Part shown: positions 1 to 5,428 of the stretch, one piece after another
Numbering within the stretch: position 1 is the first letter of the stretch
Layout: each line of letters opens with the position of its first letter
From: Thiohalobacter sp.
GTDB lineage: Bacteria > Pseudomonadota > Gammaproteobacteria > DSM-19610
NCBI GenBank assembly: GCA_027010005.1
Contig: JALVCM010000020.1
Coordinates: forward strand, 1 to 5,871
DNA length: 5,871 nt
Direction: 5' to 3'
Notes under the pieces: model-generated
Told to the model about the DNA's origin: nothing
The model's database searches: none
Seen by the model: only the letters and a program-made list of their open reading frames with translations
Made by a program: the position numbers and the translations under genes

Positions 1-381
1 AGCCAGTTTCAGGCCGCTGAATCTTCCACCCAGAAAAGTCAGGGTGGACTGGTAACGAATGGCATTCTCGGTAAACCGGGCCTTCTCCTGCTGGGAGTCG
101 ACGGTATTGCCATCAAGCGACGGTTGCAGTGGGGTACGGTAGAGAATTTCAGGGCCGGACATACCGGAGTCTGTAGCAGAAATGTGATTTCCACGGGTGG
201 TCCTGAGTGCAATCTGGTCACCGCCTGCCTTCGACAGGGCTGCCTTGAAATCAATATCCCGTGCCTTGTAACCGGGTGTATTGGCATTTGCGATATTGGA
301 TGCCAGCAAGCTGGAACGCTTGCCATACACCGAAAGGTGTTCCGGCATATTTCCGATTGCTTTGTCGATGAAGTTTGGCAT
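1..381 (-). CDS. flgB: FlgB, flagellar proximal rod protein (3' end cut by window edge)
   Basis: FlgB is a rod subunit of the flagellar basal body. It is exported by the flagellar type III system and sits in the periplasmic axle near the MS ring. The frame starts with MPNFIDKAIGNMPEHLSVYG and carries the rod/hook N-terminal signature at about residues 20-40 (SLLASNIANANTPGYKARDIDF). The visible end (about residues 105-127, RFTENAIRYQSTLTFLGGRF) is the C-terminal helix typical of FlgB. All 127 codons to base 1 are open. Since FlgB is normally about 130-138 residues, only a few codons should be missing. The ATG at 381-379 has an AGGA at 393-390 eight bases upstream. The gene lies 160 bp downstream of cheR and has its own sigma-54 promoter, so it probably heads a flgBCDE-type rod/hook operon continuing to the left. 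Confidence 0.95.
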   Translation of the reverse strand, partial: MPNFIDKAIGNMPEHLSVYGKRSSLLASNIANANTPGYKARDIDFKAALSKAGGDQIALRTTRGNHISATDSGMSGPEILYRTPLQPSLDGNTVDSQQEKARFTENAIRYQSTLTFLGGRFSGLKLA

Positions 382-418
382 TCCTGCTGTCCTGCAATAT
401 CTCGTTTACAGGTACTAC

Positions 419-434
419 AGCAACAGCTGTGCCA
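419..434 (-). promoter_or_regulatory. Sigma-54 (RpoN) promoter of flgB
   Basis: On the minus strand this reads TGGCACAGCTGTTGCT. It matches the -24/-12 consensus TGGCAC-N5-TTGCW at every defined position, with exactly ten bases between the invariant GG and GC. Transcription would start about 12 bases past the GC, near 408, leaving a short leader of roughly 27 bases that contains the flgB ribosome binding site. The site lies wholly in the cheR-flgB gap. Sigma-54 control of the rod operon is the known pattern in Pseudomonas and Vibrio; the start point here is inferred. Confidence 0.9.
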
Positions 435-485
435 GATCTGTCTTATACCCGGGAATCAATAAGTTGCGTGAGGTTCACCTTTTCC

Positions 486-532
486 GGACCGTTGCCGGCG
501 GCAATCACTGACCGCCCGGCGGCAAGGACCGG
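486..532. repeat. GC-rich direct/inverted repeats upstream of flgB promoter, candidate activator site
   Basis: The ten-base word CCGGCGGCAA occurs exactly twice on the plus strand, at 495-504 and 516-525. The copies are 21 bp apart, two helical turns, so they face the same side of the DNA. The first copy is also part of a near-palindrome at 492-504 with arms TTGCCG and CGGCAA around one base. GGACCG flanks the block on both sides (486-491 and 526-531). The block ends about 58-106 bp upstream of the flgB sigma-54 core, the usual distance for an enhancer bound by a FleR/FlrC/FlbD-type activator. This role is inference. The block can also fold as RNA in the cheR 3' region, but no T-run follows, so it is not a standard terminator. 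Confidence 0.5.
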
Positions 533-541
533 CAGGATCAG

Positions 542-1387
542 TTACGACTTTTTCTGGTACACCGTACCAGAAGGACAGCGCACCATCTCGAAAGCTTCCG
601 AGTACTGTGAGATGGATTCAGAGGCACCCAGGAACAGGTATCCGCCAGGGTTCAATGCATTTGCCATACGCGACAGGATGTCTTTTTTAGATTCACTGGA
701 GAAATAGATCAGGACATTGCGGCAAAAAATAACATCGAACTTGCCCAAAGCACTGTAACTGGTCTGCAGGTTTGCCAGTGTAAACCGCACGCGTTGACGA
801 ATTTCCCTGCGGACCTGCCAGCGTTCTTCCCAGTGTGACGTATCACGCTCGAAATACCGCTGCTTCATGTCGGCATCCAGTCCACGGGCAAGCTGCATGG
901 CATCGTAGTAACCTGCCTTCGCTTCTTCCAGTACGGCGGTGGAAATATCTGTTGCTATAATCTGCACATCAGACAACGCACCCACATTTCGTGTCAGGTA
1001 TTGCTGCACCACCATACTGATCGAATAGGGTTCCTGACCGGTAGAACAGGCTGCAGACCAGATGCGTACATTTCTGGTACGACGTTCCGACAGGGCCGGC
1101 AGAATGGTCTCTTCCAGGATTGTGAAAGGATGCCTGTCACGAAACCAGAAGGTCTCATTGGTGGTCATGGCCTCGATCACGCGTTCGCGCAGGGCACCGC
1201 CCTGCCGTTCCAGGCGTAACTTTCTGACCAGTTCGCCGAGCCCGCCCTGTGCATTTTCACGAACCAGCTTGCCCAGTCGGCTCTGCACCAGGTAATGCTT
1301 GTTTTCACCGAGCAGAATACCGCACGCATCTTCCAGGAAGCGGCGGAATTCTTCATACTCGTTGGGGTTAATACTCGACAGTGGCAA
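542..1387 (-). CDS. cheR: CheR, chemotaxis protein-glutamate O-methyltransferase
   Basis: CheR is a cytoplasmic enzyme that transfers methyl groups from S-adenosylmethionine to glutamates of chemoreceptors, giving sensory adaptation with CheB. The 281-residue product has the normal family length. Residues 1-70 form the helical N-terminal domain (YEEFRRFLEDACGILLGENK). MTTNETFWFRD at 74-84 is the CheR signature; its usual second Phe is Trp here. The SAM-binding fold shows IWSAACSTGQEPYS at 109-122, ATDIS at 145-149, FCRNVLIYF at 221-229 and GGYLFLGASES at 248-258. The start is TTG at 1387-1385: an in-frame TGA lies at 1393-1391, there is no ATG before codon 74, and an AGGGA at 1400-1396 sits eight bases upstream. 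It follows cheV by about 63 bp, so the two probably share the cheV sigma-28 promoter. Stop TAA at 544-542. Confidence 0.96.
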   Translation of the reverse strand: MPLSSINPNEYEEFRRFLEDACGILLGENKHYLVQSRLGKLVRENAQGGLGELVRKLRLERQGGALRERVIEAMTTNETFWFRDRHPFTILEETILPALSERRTRNVRIWSAACSTGQEPYSISMVVQQYLTRNVGALSDVQIIATDISTAVLEEAKAGYYDAMQLARGLDADMKQRYFERDTSHWEERWQVRREIRQRVRFTLANLQTSYSALGKFDVIFCRNVLIYFSSESKKDILSRMANALNPGGYLFLGASESISQYSEAFEMVRCPSGTVYQKKS

Positions 1388-1400
1388 ACGTCATTTCCCT
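1385..1400 (-). promoter_or_regulatory. Ribosome binding site and TTG start of cheR
   Basis: On the minus strand AGGGA (1400-1396) precedes TTG (1387-1385) by eight bases. An ATG at 1394-1392, nearer the AGGGA, is out of frame and would give only an eight-codon peptide ending at TAA (1370-1368). TTG is therefore the only start that gives full-length CheR. A weak start codon may lower CheR output relative to CheV (inference). Confidence 0.75.
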
Positions 1401-1413
1401 GTTTCGTCACTTA

Positions 1414-1439
1414 CCGGACATGCTTGCTTCAATGTCCGG
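1414..1439 (-). other. Hairpin in the cheV-cheR gap
   Basis: CCGGACAT and ATGTCCGG form a perfect 8-bp inverted repeat (1432-1439 and 1414-1421) around a ten-base loop. It lies 12 bases past the cheV stop and 14 bases before the cheR ribosome binding site. There is no T-run after it on either strand, so a simple intrinsic terminator is unlikely. It could stabilise the 3' end of a processed cheV message or partly dampen read-through into cheR. Both roles are inference. Confidence 0.55.
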
Positions 1440-1450
1440 GTTCCTGTTAT

Positions 1451-2410
1451 TTATCCGTTCTGGCCGAGCTTCTCATTCTGCCATACCTTGAGCCGGCCAA
1501 GTACTGCCTTGGCAAGTACATCAGGCTGGAACTTGGCTATAAAATCATTCGCGCCGACCTTCTCGACCATAGCGTTATTGAAAACACCACTCAGCGAGGT
1601 ATGCAACAGGATATGCAGTTTTTCAAGCCGCGGATCCTTGCGGACTTCTGTCGTGAAAGTATACCCGTCCATCTCGGGCATCTCGATATCGGAAATCACC
1701 ATGAACAGCCGTTCATGCAGGGGTATATCGACATCATCCTCGACCCATTTATGGAGCTGCTCCAGCGCCAGTTTTCCATCGTGTGCCAGTACACATTCAA
1801 TACCGAGTTTTTCGAGTGTCCGCTTGATCTGGTTGCGTGCCACTGAAGAATCGTCCGCAACCAGTATAATCGGTTTACGTTCATCATCCTGGCTTTCCGC
1901 TTCAGAGATAAATTCCTGCGAAACATCCTCGTTCCAGCCGATTACCTCTGCCAGTACTTTCTCGACATCGATAATCTCGACCAGCTCACCCTCTACCTTG
2001 GTGACCGCAGTCAGGTAATTCTCATTACCGATACCCTGTGGTGGTGGCAGAATTTCCGACCAGTTCATATTCACAATACGATCTACACCACCGACCAGGA
2101 ACCCCTGTACATACTGATTATATTCGGTGACTACTACGAAATTGTCCGCAGGATTCTCGACACCCGGGCCACCAACAGCACGATCGAGATCCATCACTGT
2201 AATCGTGCGACCCCGCATATTAGCGATGCCGCGCACCACGGAATGCGCATCCGGAATACTGGTCAGCGGAGGACACTGGATGACCTCCTGGACCTTGAAA
2301 ACATTGATTCCGAACAACTGCTTGCCAGCAAGGCGGAACAACAGTAATTCCAGCCGGTTATGTCCGGCCAGCTGGGTACGCAGATCAACATTGGCCAAAA
2401 CACCGCTCAT
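1451..2410 (-). CDS. cheV: CheV, CheW-receiver chemotaxis coupling protein
   Basis: CheV couples chemoreceptors to the kinase CheA through a CheW-like domain and carries a receiver domain that CheA phosphorylates, which adjusts coupling. The product from the preferred start has 319 residues, normal for CheV. The CheW domain spans about 17-160 (LELLLFRLAGKQLFGINVFKVQEV; VVRGIANMRGRTITVMDLDRAVGG). The receiver spans about 181-307, with acidic pair D186-D187, phospho-acceptor D241 in ISDIEMPEMDGY, T271 and K293 all present, so it should be phosphorylatable. The ATG at 2410-2408 is preferred: AAGGGAG (2425-2419) lies eight bases upstream, and the MSGVLANVDLRTQL start matches the family pattern. 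A GTG three codons earlier would touch that Shine-Dalgarno sequence. The gene is first in a cheV-cheR unit under a sigma-28 promoter and diverges from flgA. Confidence 0.96.
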   Translation of the reverse strand: MSGVLANVDLRTQLAGHNRLELLLFRLAGKQLFGINVFKVQEVIQCPPLTSIPDAHSVVRGIANMRGRTITVMDLDRAVGGPGVENPADNFVVVTEYNQYVQGFLVGGVDRIVNMNWSEILPPPQGIGNENYLTAVTKVEGELVEIIDVEKVLAEVIGWNEDVSQEFISEAESQDDERKPIILVADDSSVARNQIKRTLEKLGIECVLAHDGKLALEQLHKWVEDDVDIPLHERLFMVISDIEMPEMDGYTFTTEVRKDPRLEKLHILLHTSLSGVFNNAMVEKVGANDFIAKFQPDVLAKAVLGRLKVWQNEKLGQNG

Positions 2411-2452
2411 GGCTCTCACTCCCTTGTATACAGTGGCATATTCTCGAACGGG

Positions 2453-2479
2453 CTATCGGCGATACGTGCCGAAGCTTGA
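2453..2479 (-). promoter_or_regulatory. Sigma-28 (FliA) promoter of cheV-cheR
   Basis: On the minus strand TCAAGCTT (2479-2472), exactly 11 bases, then GCCGATAG (2460-2453). Against the FliA consensus TAAAGTTT-N11-GCCGATAA this matches 6 of 8 and 7 of 8 positions. The start would be near 2445, giving a leader of about 35 bases before the cheV ATG. FliA control of cheV and cheR is known in Pseudomonas. Confidence 0.82.
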
Positions 2480-2492
2480 CCGGTATTACGCA

Positions 2493-2508
2493 TGGCACAC
2501 GAATTGCA
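2493..2508 (+). promoter_or_regulatory. Sigma-54 (RpoN) promoter of flgA
   Basis: TGGCACACGAATTGCA matches TGGCAC-N5-TTGCW at every defined position, with the correct GG-N10-GC spacing. The predicted start is near 2519-2520, about 30 bases before the flgA ATG. The core overlaps an upstream in-frame ATG at 2492, which rules that codon out as the translation start on this transcript. The cheV sigma-28 element begins only 13 bp away on the other strand. Confidence 0.9.
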
Positions 2509-2548
2509 ATTCCCGTGGATAACACACGATGAGAAAACAGGGACTATC

Positions 2549-3274
2549 ATGAAGCGATCAGATTTCATCCGGTTTTTCATGCTCTTGGCAATCAGTGCAC
2601 TGCACAGCCCGGTCATCCGCGCGGCACAGGCGGCAACTGAGTGGCAAGACCGTGCCGCCATCCGCTCTACGGCGGAAAGCTATCTGCAGGCCATGGCGCG
2701 TGAACAGCACCATGCACGTACCGAAGTCCATCTGGGCCAGCTCGACCCACGCCTGCGCCTGAAAGCCTGTCACTCAGCGCTGGAAAGCTATACACCATCC
2801 GGCAGCCGGATGGCGGGTAACACAACTGTCGGGGTACGCTGTCCGGACGAAGGCGGCTGGAGTATCTATATATCCGCCCGCATTGATGTTTTTGCACCGG
2901 TACTGGTCGCCCGTCAACCGCTTGTCCGCGGTGCACGCATACAGGCATCTGACCTGGAATACCGGGAACGCAACCTGGCCGGGCTGAACTATGGCTACTA
3001 CACCGATACGGACACCGTCACCGGGATGGTCGTCAAGCGCATGGTATCTTCAACAGATGTGATCACCCCGCAGATGGTCGAGGCACCCAGGCTGGTACGA
3101 CGTGGCGAACAGGTTATCGTGGTGGCCGAATCGGGCAATCTGAGCATCCGCAGCAGCGGCAAGGCACTCAGCGATGGCAAATCCGGCGATGTGATTCGCA
3201 TCGAAGCGGCTGGCTCCCGACGGATCATCGATGGTATTGTTGTTTCACAGGGCGTCGTAAAAGTGACGCTTTAG
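2549..3274 (+). CDS. flgA: FlgA, flagellar P-ring assembly chaperone
   Basis: FlgA is a periplasmic chaperone needed to assemble FlgI into the P ring around the rod. From the chosen ATG the product has 241 residues. Residues 1-28 are a Sec signal peptide: basic MKRSDFIR, a hydrophobic run FFMLLAISAL, and a likely cleavage after AQA (26-28). The N-terminal domain follows, with two cysteines at 74 and 98 that probably form the disulfide seen in the family. An SAF domain lies at about 118-178 (PVLVARQPLVRGARIQASDL) and a beta-rich C-terminal domain at about 180-241 (RLVRRGEQVIVVAESGNLSI, ending GVVKVTL). An in-frame ATG 19 codons upstream lies inside the sigma-54 promoter and would bury the signal peptide, so I reject it. 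AGGGA at 2539-2543 is a slightly close ribosome binding site. Stop TAG at 3272-3274. Confidence 0.94.
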   Translation: MKRSDFIRFFMLLAISALHSPVIRAAQAATEWQDRAAIRSTAESYLQAMAREQHHARTEVHLGQLDPRLRLKACHSALESYTPSGSRMAGNTTVGVRCPDEGGWSIYISARIDVFAPVLVARQPLVRGARIQASDLEYRERNLAGLNYGYYTDTDTVTGMVVKRMVSSTDVITPQMVEAPRLVRRGEQVIVVAESGNLSIRSSGKALSDGKSGDVIRIEAAGSRRIIDGIVVSQGVVKVTL

Positions 3275-3296
3275 TGGCAGCCCCGCAAAAAGCGCC

Positions 3297-3323
3297 TAAA
3301 GTTATTGAAGTAACGGGCGATAT
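3297..3323 (+). promoter_or_regulatory. Sigma-28 (FliA) promoter of flgM
   Basis: TAAAGTTA (3297-3304), 11 bases, then GGCGATAT (3316-3323): 7 of 8 and 6 of 8 matches to the FliA consensus with exact spacing. It lies in the 91-bp flgA-flgM gap, about 42 bp before the flgM ATG. A FliA-driven flgM is the classical late promoter that lets sigma-28 raise the level of its own inhibitor. flgM may also receive read-through from the flgA sigma-54 promoter, since no terminator is visible in the gap. Confidence 0.85.
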
Positions 3324-3365
3324 CGGGTCTGTAACCGTTGTGAAATAACGTATGAGGACCCGGAA

Positions 3366-3692
3366 ATGGAAATAGAAAACAACCGAGTAGCAACGCTGGT
3401 GACACCAGGCAGCGGGCAGGGTAAACCGGTTGAAAACCAGGATAACCGTCAATCCGGCCCGACATCCGGTGAGACGAATACCGGCGGCTCAACGGCTGAC
3501 AGCGTCAGTCTGACCGGTGAAGCCCGGCAACTGCAGGCACTTGAAACACAAATTGCCAGCCAACCGGTAGTCGATACACAGCGCGTCCAGGCCGTCCGCA
3601 CGGCGGTAGAAGACGGGACCTTTAACATCAACCCGGAACGTATTGCAGACAAGATGATCAGCCTTGAACAGGCGCTGACCGATATGAGGTAG
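3366..3692 (+). CDS. flgM: FlgM, anti-sigma-28 factor
   Basis: FlgM binds sigma-28 (FliA) and blocks late flagellar transcription until the hook-basal body is complete; it is then exported through the flagellum and sigma-28 is freed. The product has 108 residues, the usual length. Residues 1-43 are rich in Gly, Asn, Thr and Ser and low in hydrophobics, matching the disordered export end of the family. The conserved sigma-binding half runs from about 44 to 105 (DSVSLTGEARQLQALE; VDTQRVQAVRTAVEDGTFNI; NPERIADKMISLEQAL). GAGGA at 3354-3358 lies seven bases before the ATG. flgN starts five bases after its stop, so the two are almost certainly co-translated from one message. Confidence 0.95.
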   Translation: MEIENNRVATLVTPGSGQGKPVENQDNRQSGPTSGETNTGGSTADSVSLTGEARQLQALETQIASQPVVDTQRVQAVRTAVEDGTFNINPERIADKMISLEQALTDMR

Positions 3693-3697
3693 AAACC

Positions 3698-4180
3698 ATG
3701 CACAGCGAAAGGAATCGACATCCACTGGAAACCACACTGATACAGGAAGTCGAATGCAGCCGGCAACTGCTGGAGTGCCTGGAATCCGAGCGTACCGCAC
3801 TCATCGAACGCGACCTGGACACCCTGGAAGCTACCACACAGAAGAAACTCGACTGCAGCCGGCAACTCGAACAACTCGAGAACCGGCGTGGCGCCCTGGT
3901 TGAATCACTGGGTTTCGACAACACCCCCAAAAGCCTGCAGCGCTGCTTCAGAACACTGCCCTGCGCGGAACAACTTTCCACCCTGTGGCAGCAAGTCATG
4001 GACAATATAGAAGCCTGCCGGGCCACTAACCTGAGCAACGGCAGCATCCTTGAATCAGGACGCCAGCACGTTGAACAGGCACTGGGCATTCTGCGCGGCC
4101 AGACCGGCACTCCCGCCGTCTATGCACAGGACGGGGAAGCCCGCGCGAACCTCGGGCAACGTGAACTGGGCAAAGTCTGA
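3698..4180 (+). CDS. flgN: FlgN, export chaperone for hook-associated proteins
   Basis: FlgN is a cytoplasmic chaperone that delivers the hook-filament junction proteins FlgK and FlgL to the flagellar export gate. The 160-residue product is almost all helical in character. A coiled-coil-like region covers about 14-70, a second helical part about 85-135, and the C-terminus has the family-like ending YAQDGEARANLGQRELGKV. An internal repeat is visible: CSRQL at 20-24 and again at 53-57, each followed by Glu/Arg-rich helix. There are six cysteines (20, 27, 53, 83, 89, 107), many for a cytoplasmic chaperone. GAGGT at 3686-3690 serves as ribosome binding site, overlapping the last codons of flgM and ending at the T of its stop, so the pair is tightly coupled. 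Stop TGA at 4178-4180. Confidence 0.92.
   Translation: MHSERNRHPLETTLIQEVECSRQLLECLESERTALIERDLDTLEATTQKKLDCSRQLEQLENRRGALVESLGFDNTPKSLQRCFRTLPCAEQLSTLWQQVMDNIEACRATNLSNGSILESGRQHVEQALGILRGQTGTPAVYAQDGEARANLGQRELGKV
3755..3867 (+). repeat. In-frame 14-base direct repeat inside flgN
   Basis: TGCAGCCGGCAACT occurs exactly at 3755-3768 and 3854-3867, 99 bases apart (33 codons, in frame). It encodes the repeated CSRQL of FlgN. The flanking protein (leucines, ERTALIE versus NRRGALVE) is also alike, suggesting an old duplication of a helical unit. Confidence 0.6.
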
Positions 4181-4188
4181 CCGGATAC

Positions 4189-4215
4189 TCAAGACAGCCC
4201 GCCCCGGGCCGATCA
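4189..4215 (+). promoter_or_regulatory. Probable sigma-28 (FliA) promoter of the PilZ gene
   Basis: TCAAGACA (4189-4196), exactly 11 bases, then GCCGATCA (4208-4215). The -10 matches 7 of 8 consensus positions and the -35 matches 4 of 8; it shares TCAAG with the cheV promoter. It lies 9 bases after the flgN stop. The leader to the PilZ ATG would be about 70 bases. FliA control of ycgR is known in Escherichia coli and fits a late brake protein. Confidence 0.6.
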
Positions 4216-4219
4216 TATC

Positions 4220-4229
4220 CCTTATAAGG
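4220..4229. other. Ten-base perfect palindrome at the predicted PilZ-gene start site
   Basis: CCTTATAAGG is a perfect palindrome placed 5-14 bases past the -10 element, covering the predicted transcription start. It could be an operator, or only an AT-rich start region. No regulator can be named. Confidence 0.3.
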
Positions 4230-4291
4230 ATAATCTCGATACAGACCAGTGAGAGAACCGGCGCTGCAACCCGCGGCGCTGAACGGGGCCA

Positions 4292-5035
4292 ATGCCAGCA
4301 ACACTGACACCTGCACTTCGGGGGGAAGCGCACAACAGCGGTGAGGAAACCGTCACCAGCCGTTGCGTTATTATCGCCACCCTGCACCAGCTCAAGGCAG
4401 AACACGAACTGCTCAGCGTGCGTGTGCCCGGCTGTGATGACACCGCAAGCAGTGCGATACTTGCTGTCCGCGAAGACCAGGAATGCTATTACCTGGACGA
4501 ACTCAATCTGGCGCCAGCCCACAAGGCATTTCTCAGGAAACGCAAGGCGATCATCTATTGCCGGTTGCAGGGCATGGAAGTACGAATGCCCTGCCAGTTA
4601 CTCAAGGCCAGCAGTGACAAGGGTATTGCCCTGTACAAAATCGGCCTGCCGAAACGCATCGTCCGCGTACAGCGACGCCAGCACTTCCGCCTGCGCCTGA
4701 ATGGTGGACTGGTGGTACCTGTCACCGTGCCACGCCTCGAAGGTCACCGCGCATCGGGAGAGGCCTTTGACCTGTCCACGGGCGGTTTGGGTGCTTTCAT
4801 CCATACAAGCGACATTCCAAGCCGGGGCCAGATCCTTTCCGAAGTCACAATTGCCCTGCCGCAGGCCCCGTCTTTCAAAACCAGCGTGGAAATACGCTTT
4901 GCACGGCTTGACGAAATACACCATTCGCTCCGGGTCGGTTGCCGTTTCGTCAGCCTGGACAAAAACCAGGAACGTCTTATCGCGCATTTCCTCGCCGAGC
5001 AGCAGCGCAAGCGCAGGCGCCATAACCCGACCTGA
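4292..5035 (+). CDS. flgZ: YcgR/FlgZ-type PilZ protein, c-di-GMP-dependent flagellar brake
   Basis: Proteins of this class bind cyclic di-GMP and then act on the flagellar motor to slow swimming. The 247-residue product has the two-domain YcgR layout: an N-terminal YcgR/PilZN-like beta domain at about 22-118 and a PilZ domain at about 122-235. Both halves of the c-di-GMP site are intact: the arginine motif VQRRQHFR (R128, R129, R133) and DLSTGG (D160, S162, G165). The C-terminal tail is highly basic (RKRRRH). ATG at 4292 is the first start after an in-frame TGA at 4280-4282; the only nearby ribosome binding candidate is a weak GGGG at 4285-4288. Position directly after flgM-flgN matches flgZ of Pseudomonas. 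The gene appears to have its own sigma-28 promoter, and a hairpin follows its stop. Confidence 0.9.
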   Translation: MPATLTPALRGEAHNSGEETVTSRCVIIATLHQLKAEHELLSVRVPGCDDTASSAILAVREDQECYYLDELNLAPAHKAFLRKRKAIIYCRLQGMEVRMPCQLLKASSDKGIALYKIGLPKRIVRVQRRQHFRLRLNGGLVVPVTVPRLEGHRASGEAFDLSTGGLGAFIHTSDIPSRGQILSEVTIALPQAPSFKTSVEIRFARLDEIHHSLRVGCRFVSLDKNQERLIAHFLAEQQRKRRRHNPT

Positions 5036-5041
5036 GCCTAC

Positions 5042-5063
5042 CCTGACAATATCGTCAGGTTTG
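5042..5063 (+). terminator. Weak intrinsic terminator after the PilZ gene
   Basis: CCTGAC (5042-5047) and GTCAGG (5054-5059) form a 6-bp stem with a six-base loop, followed by TTTG. It begins six bases after the stop codon. The short T-run makes it a modest terminator, but its place between the flagellar genes and the tRNA fits that role. Confidence 0.55.
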
Positions 5064-5088
5064 TAAATACAGGCTGATCCGGTAAGAT
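5061..5088 (+). promoter_or_regulatory. Possible sigma-70 promoter of the tRNA gene
   Basis: TTGTAA (5061-5066), 16 bases, then TAAGAT (5083-5088): 4 of 6 matches in each box. A start near 5095 would put the tRNA 5' end a few bases downstream. The match is weak and the -35 overlaps the tail of the terminator. Confidence 0.35.
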
Positions 5089-5101
5089 AGTCCACCTTCA
5101 C

Positions 5102-5177
<76 letters not shown>

Positions 5178-5428
5178 ATCAAACAAAGACTTACTGATAG
5201 CCATCACCCAGAAGTAAGCCCCACGGTGCACCTGAAAGAATTGTGAGCCCAAGGCATATTCCCCTGTAACCGACCCAACTGTGACATGTGCGGGGTTGAG
5301 ACAAAGACCAAGCTCCATTCTGAAGATTACTCAAGACCACCGTATCAGGACGCTGGGAACGCACTGGCGGCGCACTGACCGCTGTACTCGACGCCCAACA
5401 CGGGGATGCGCTGGGCGTCGAGATCTGT
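5178..5428. other. 251-bp stretch without a convincing gene
   Basis: No start-to-stop reading frame with protein-like composition and a ribosome binding site is seen. The stretch holds no clear tRNA terminator and no repeat of the tRNA 3' end. The only strong structure is the 11-bp inverted repeat at 5387-5422. A plus-strand frame from 5324 to 5455 is open and has fairly protein-like content (RWERTGGALTAVLDAQHG) but no start codon, so it may be a decayed remnant or chance. Confidence 0.5.
5387..5422. repeat. Perfect 11-bp inverted repeat beside the orphan gene
   Basis: CTCGACGCCCA (5387-5397) and TGGGCGTCGAG (5412-5422) are exact inverted copies around a 14-base loop. It lies six bases past the stop of the minus-strand gene. 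No T-run follows on the minus strand (TACAGCGG) and only a mixed ATCTGTCT on the plus strand. It may be a terminator-like hairpin for that gene, or a recombination or mobile-element remnant. The sequence does not decide. Confidence 0.6.

Noticed and set aside
486..532. Intrinsic terminator after cheR
   Set aside because: The GC-rich inverted arms have no T-run on the minus strand (GGAAAAGGTG follows). I describe the block as repeats upstream of the flgB promoter instead.
1295..2018. Long plus-strand open frames across cheV and the cheR start
   Set aside because: They are antisense to cheV, whose protein is clearly recognised. Their own translations are rich in Ser and Cys and match no family.
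2411..2419. GTG start for cheV at 2419
   Set aside because: It nearly abuts the AAGGGAG, leaving no spacer. The ATG at 2410 has an eight-base spacer and gives the usual CheV N-terminus.
2492..2548. Upstream ATG for flgA at 2492
   Set aside because: It lies within the sigma-54 core and before the predicted transcript start, and it would add 19 residues ahead of a good signal peptide.
4229..4234. GATAAT as a sigma-70 -10 box for the PilZ gene
   Set aside because: No -35 resembling TTGACA lies 16-18 bases upstream, while a sigma-28-like element with exact spacing is just before it.
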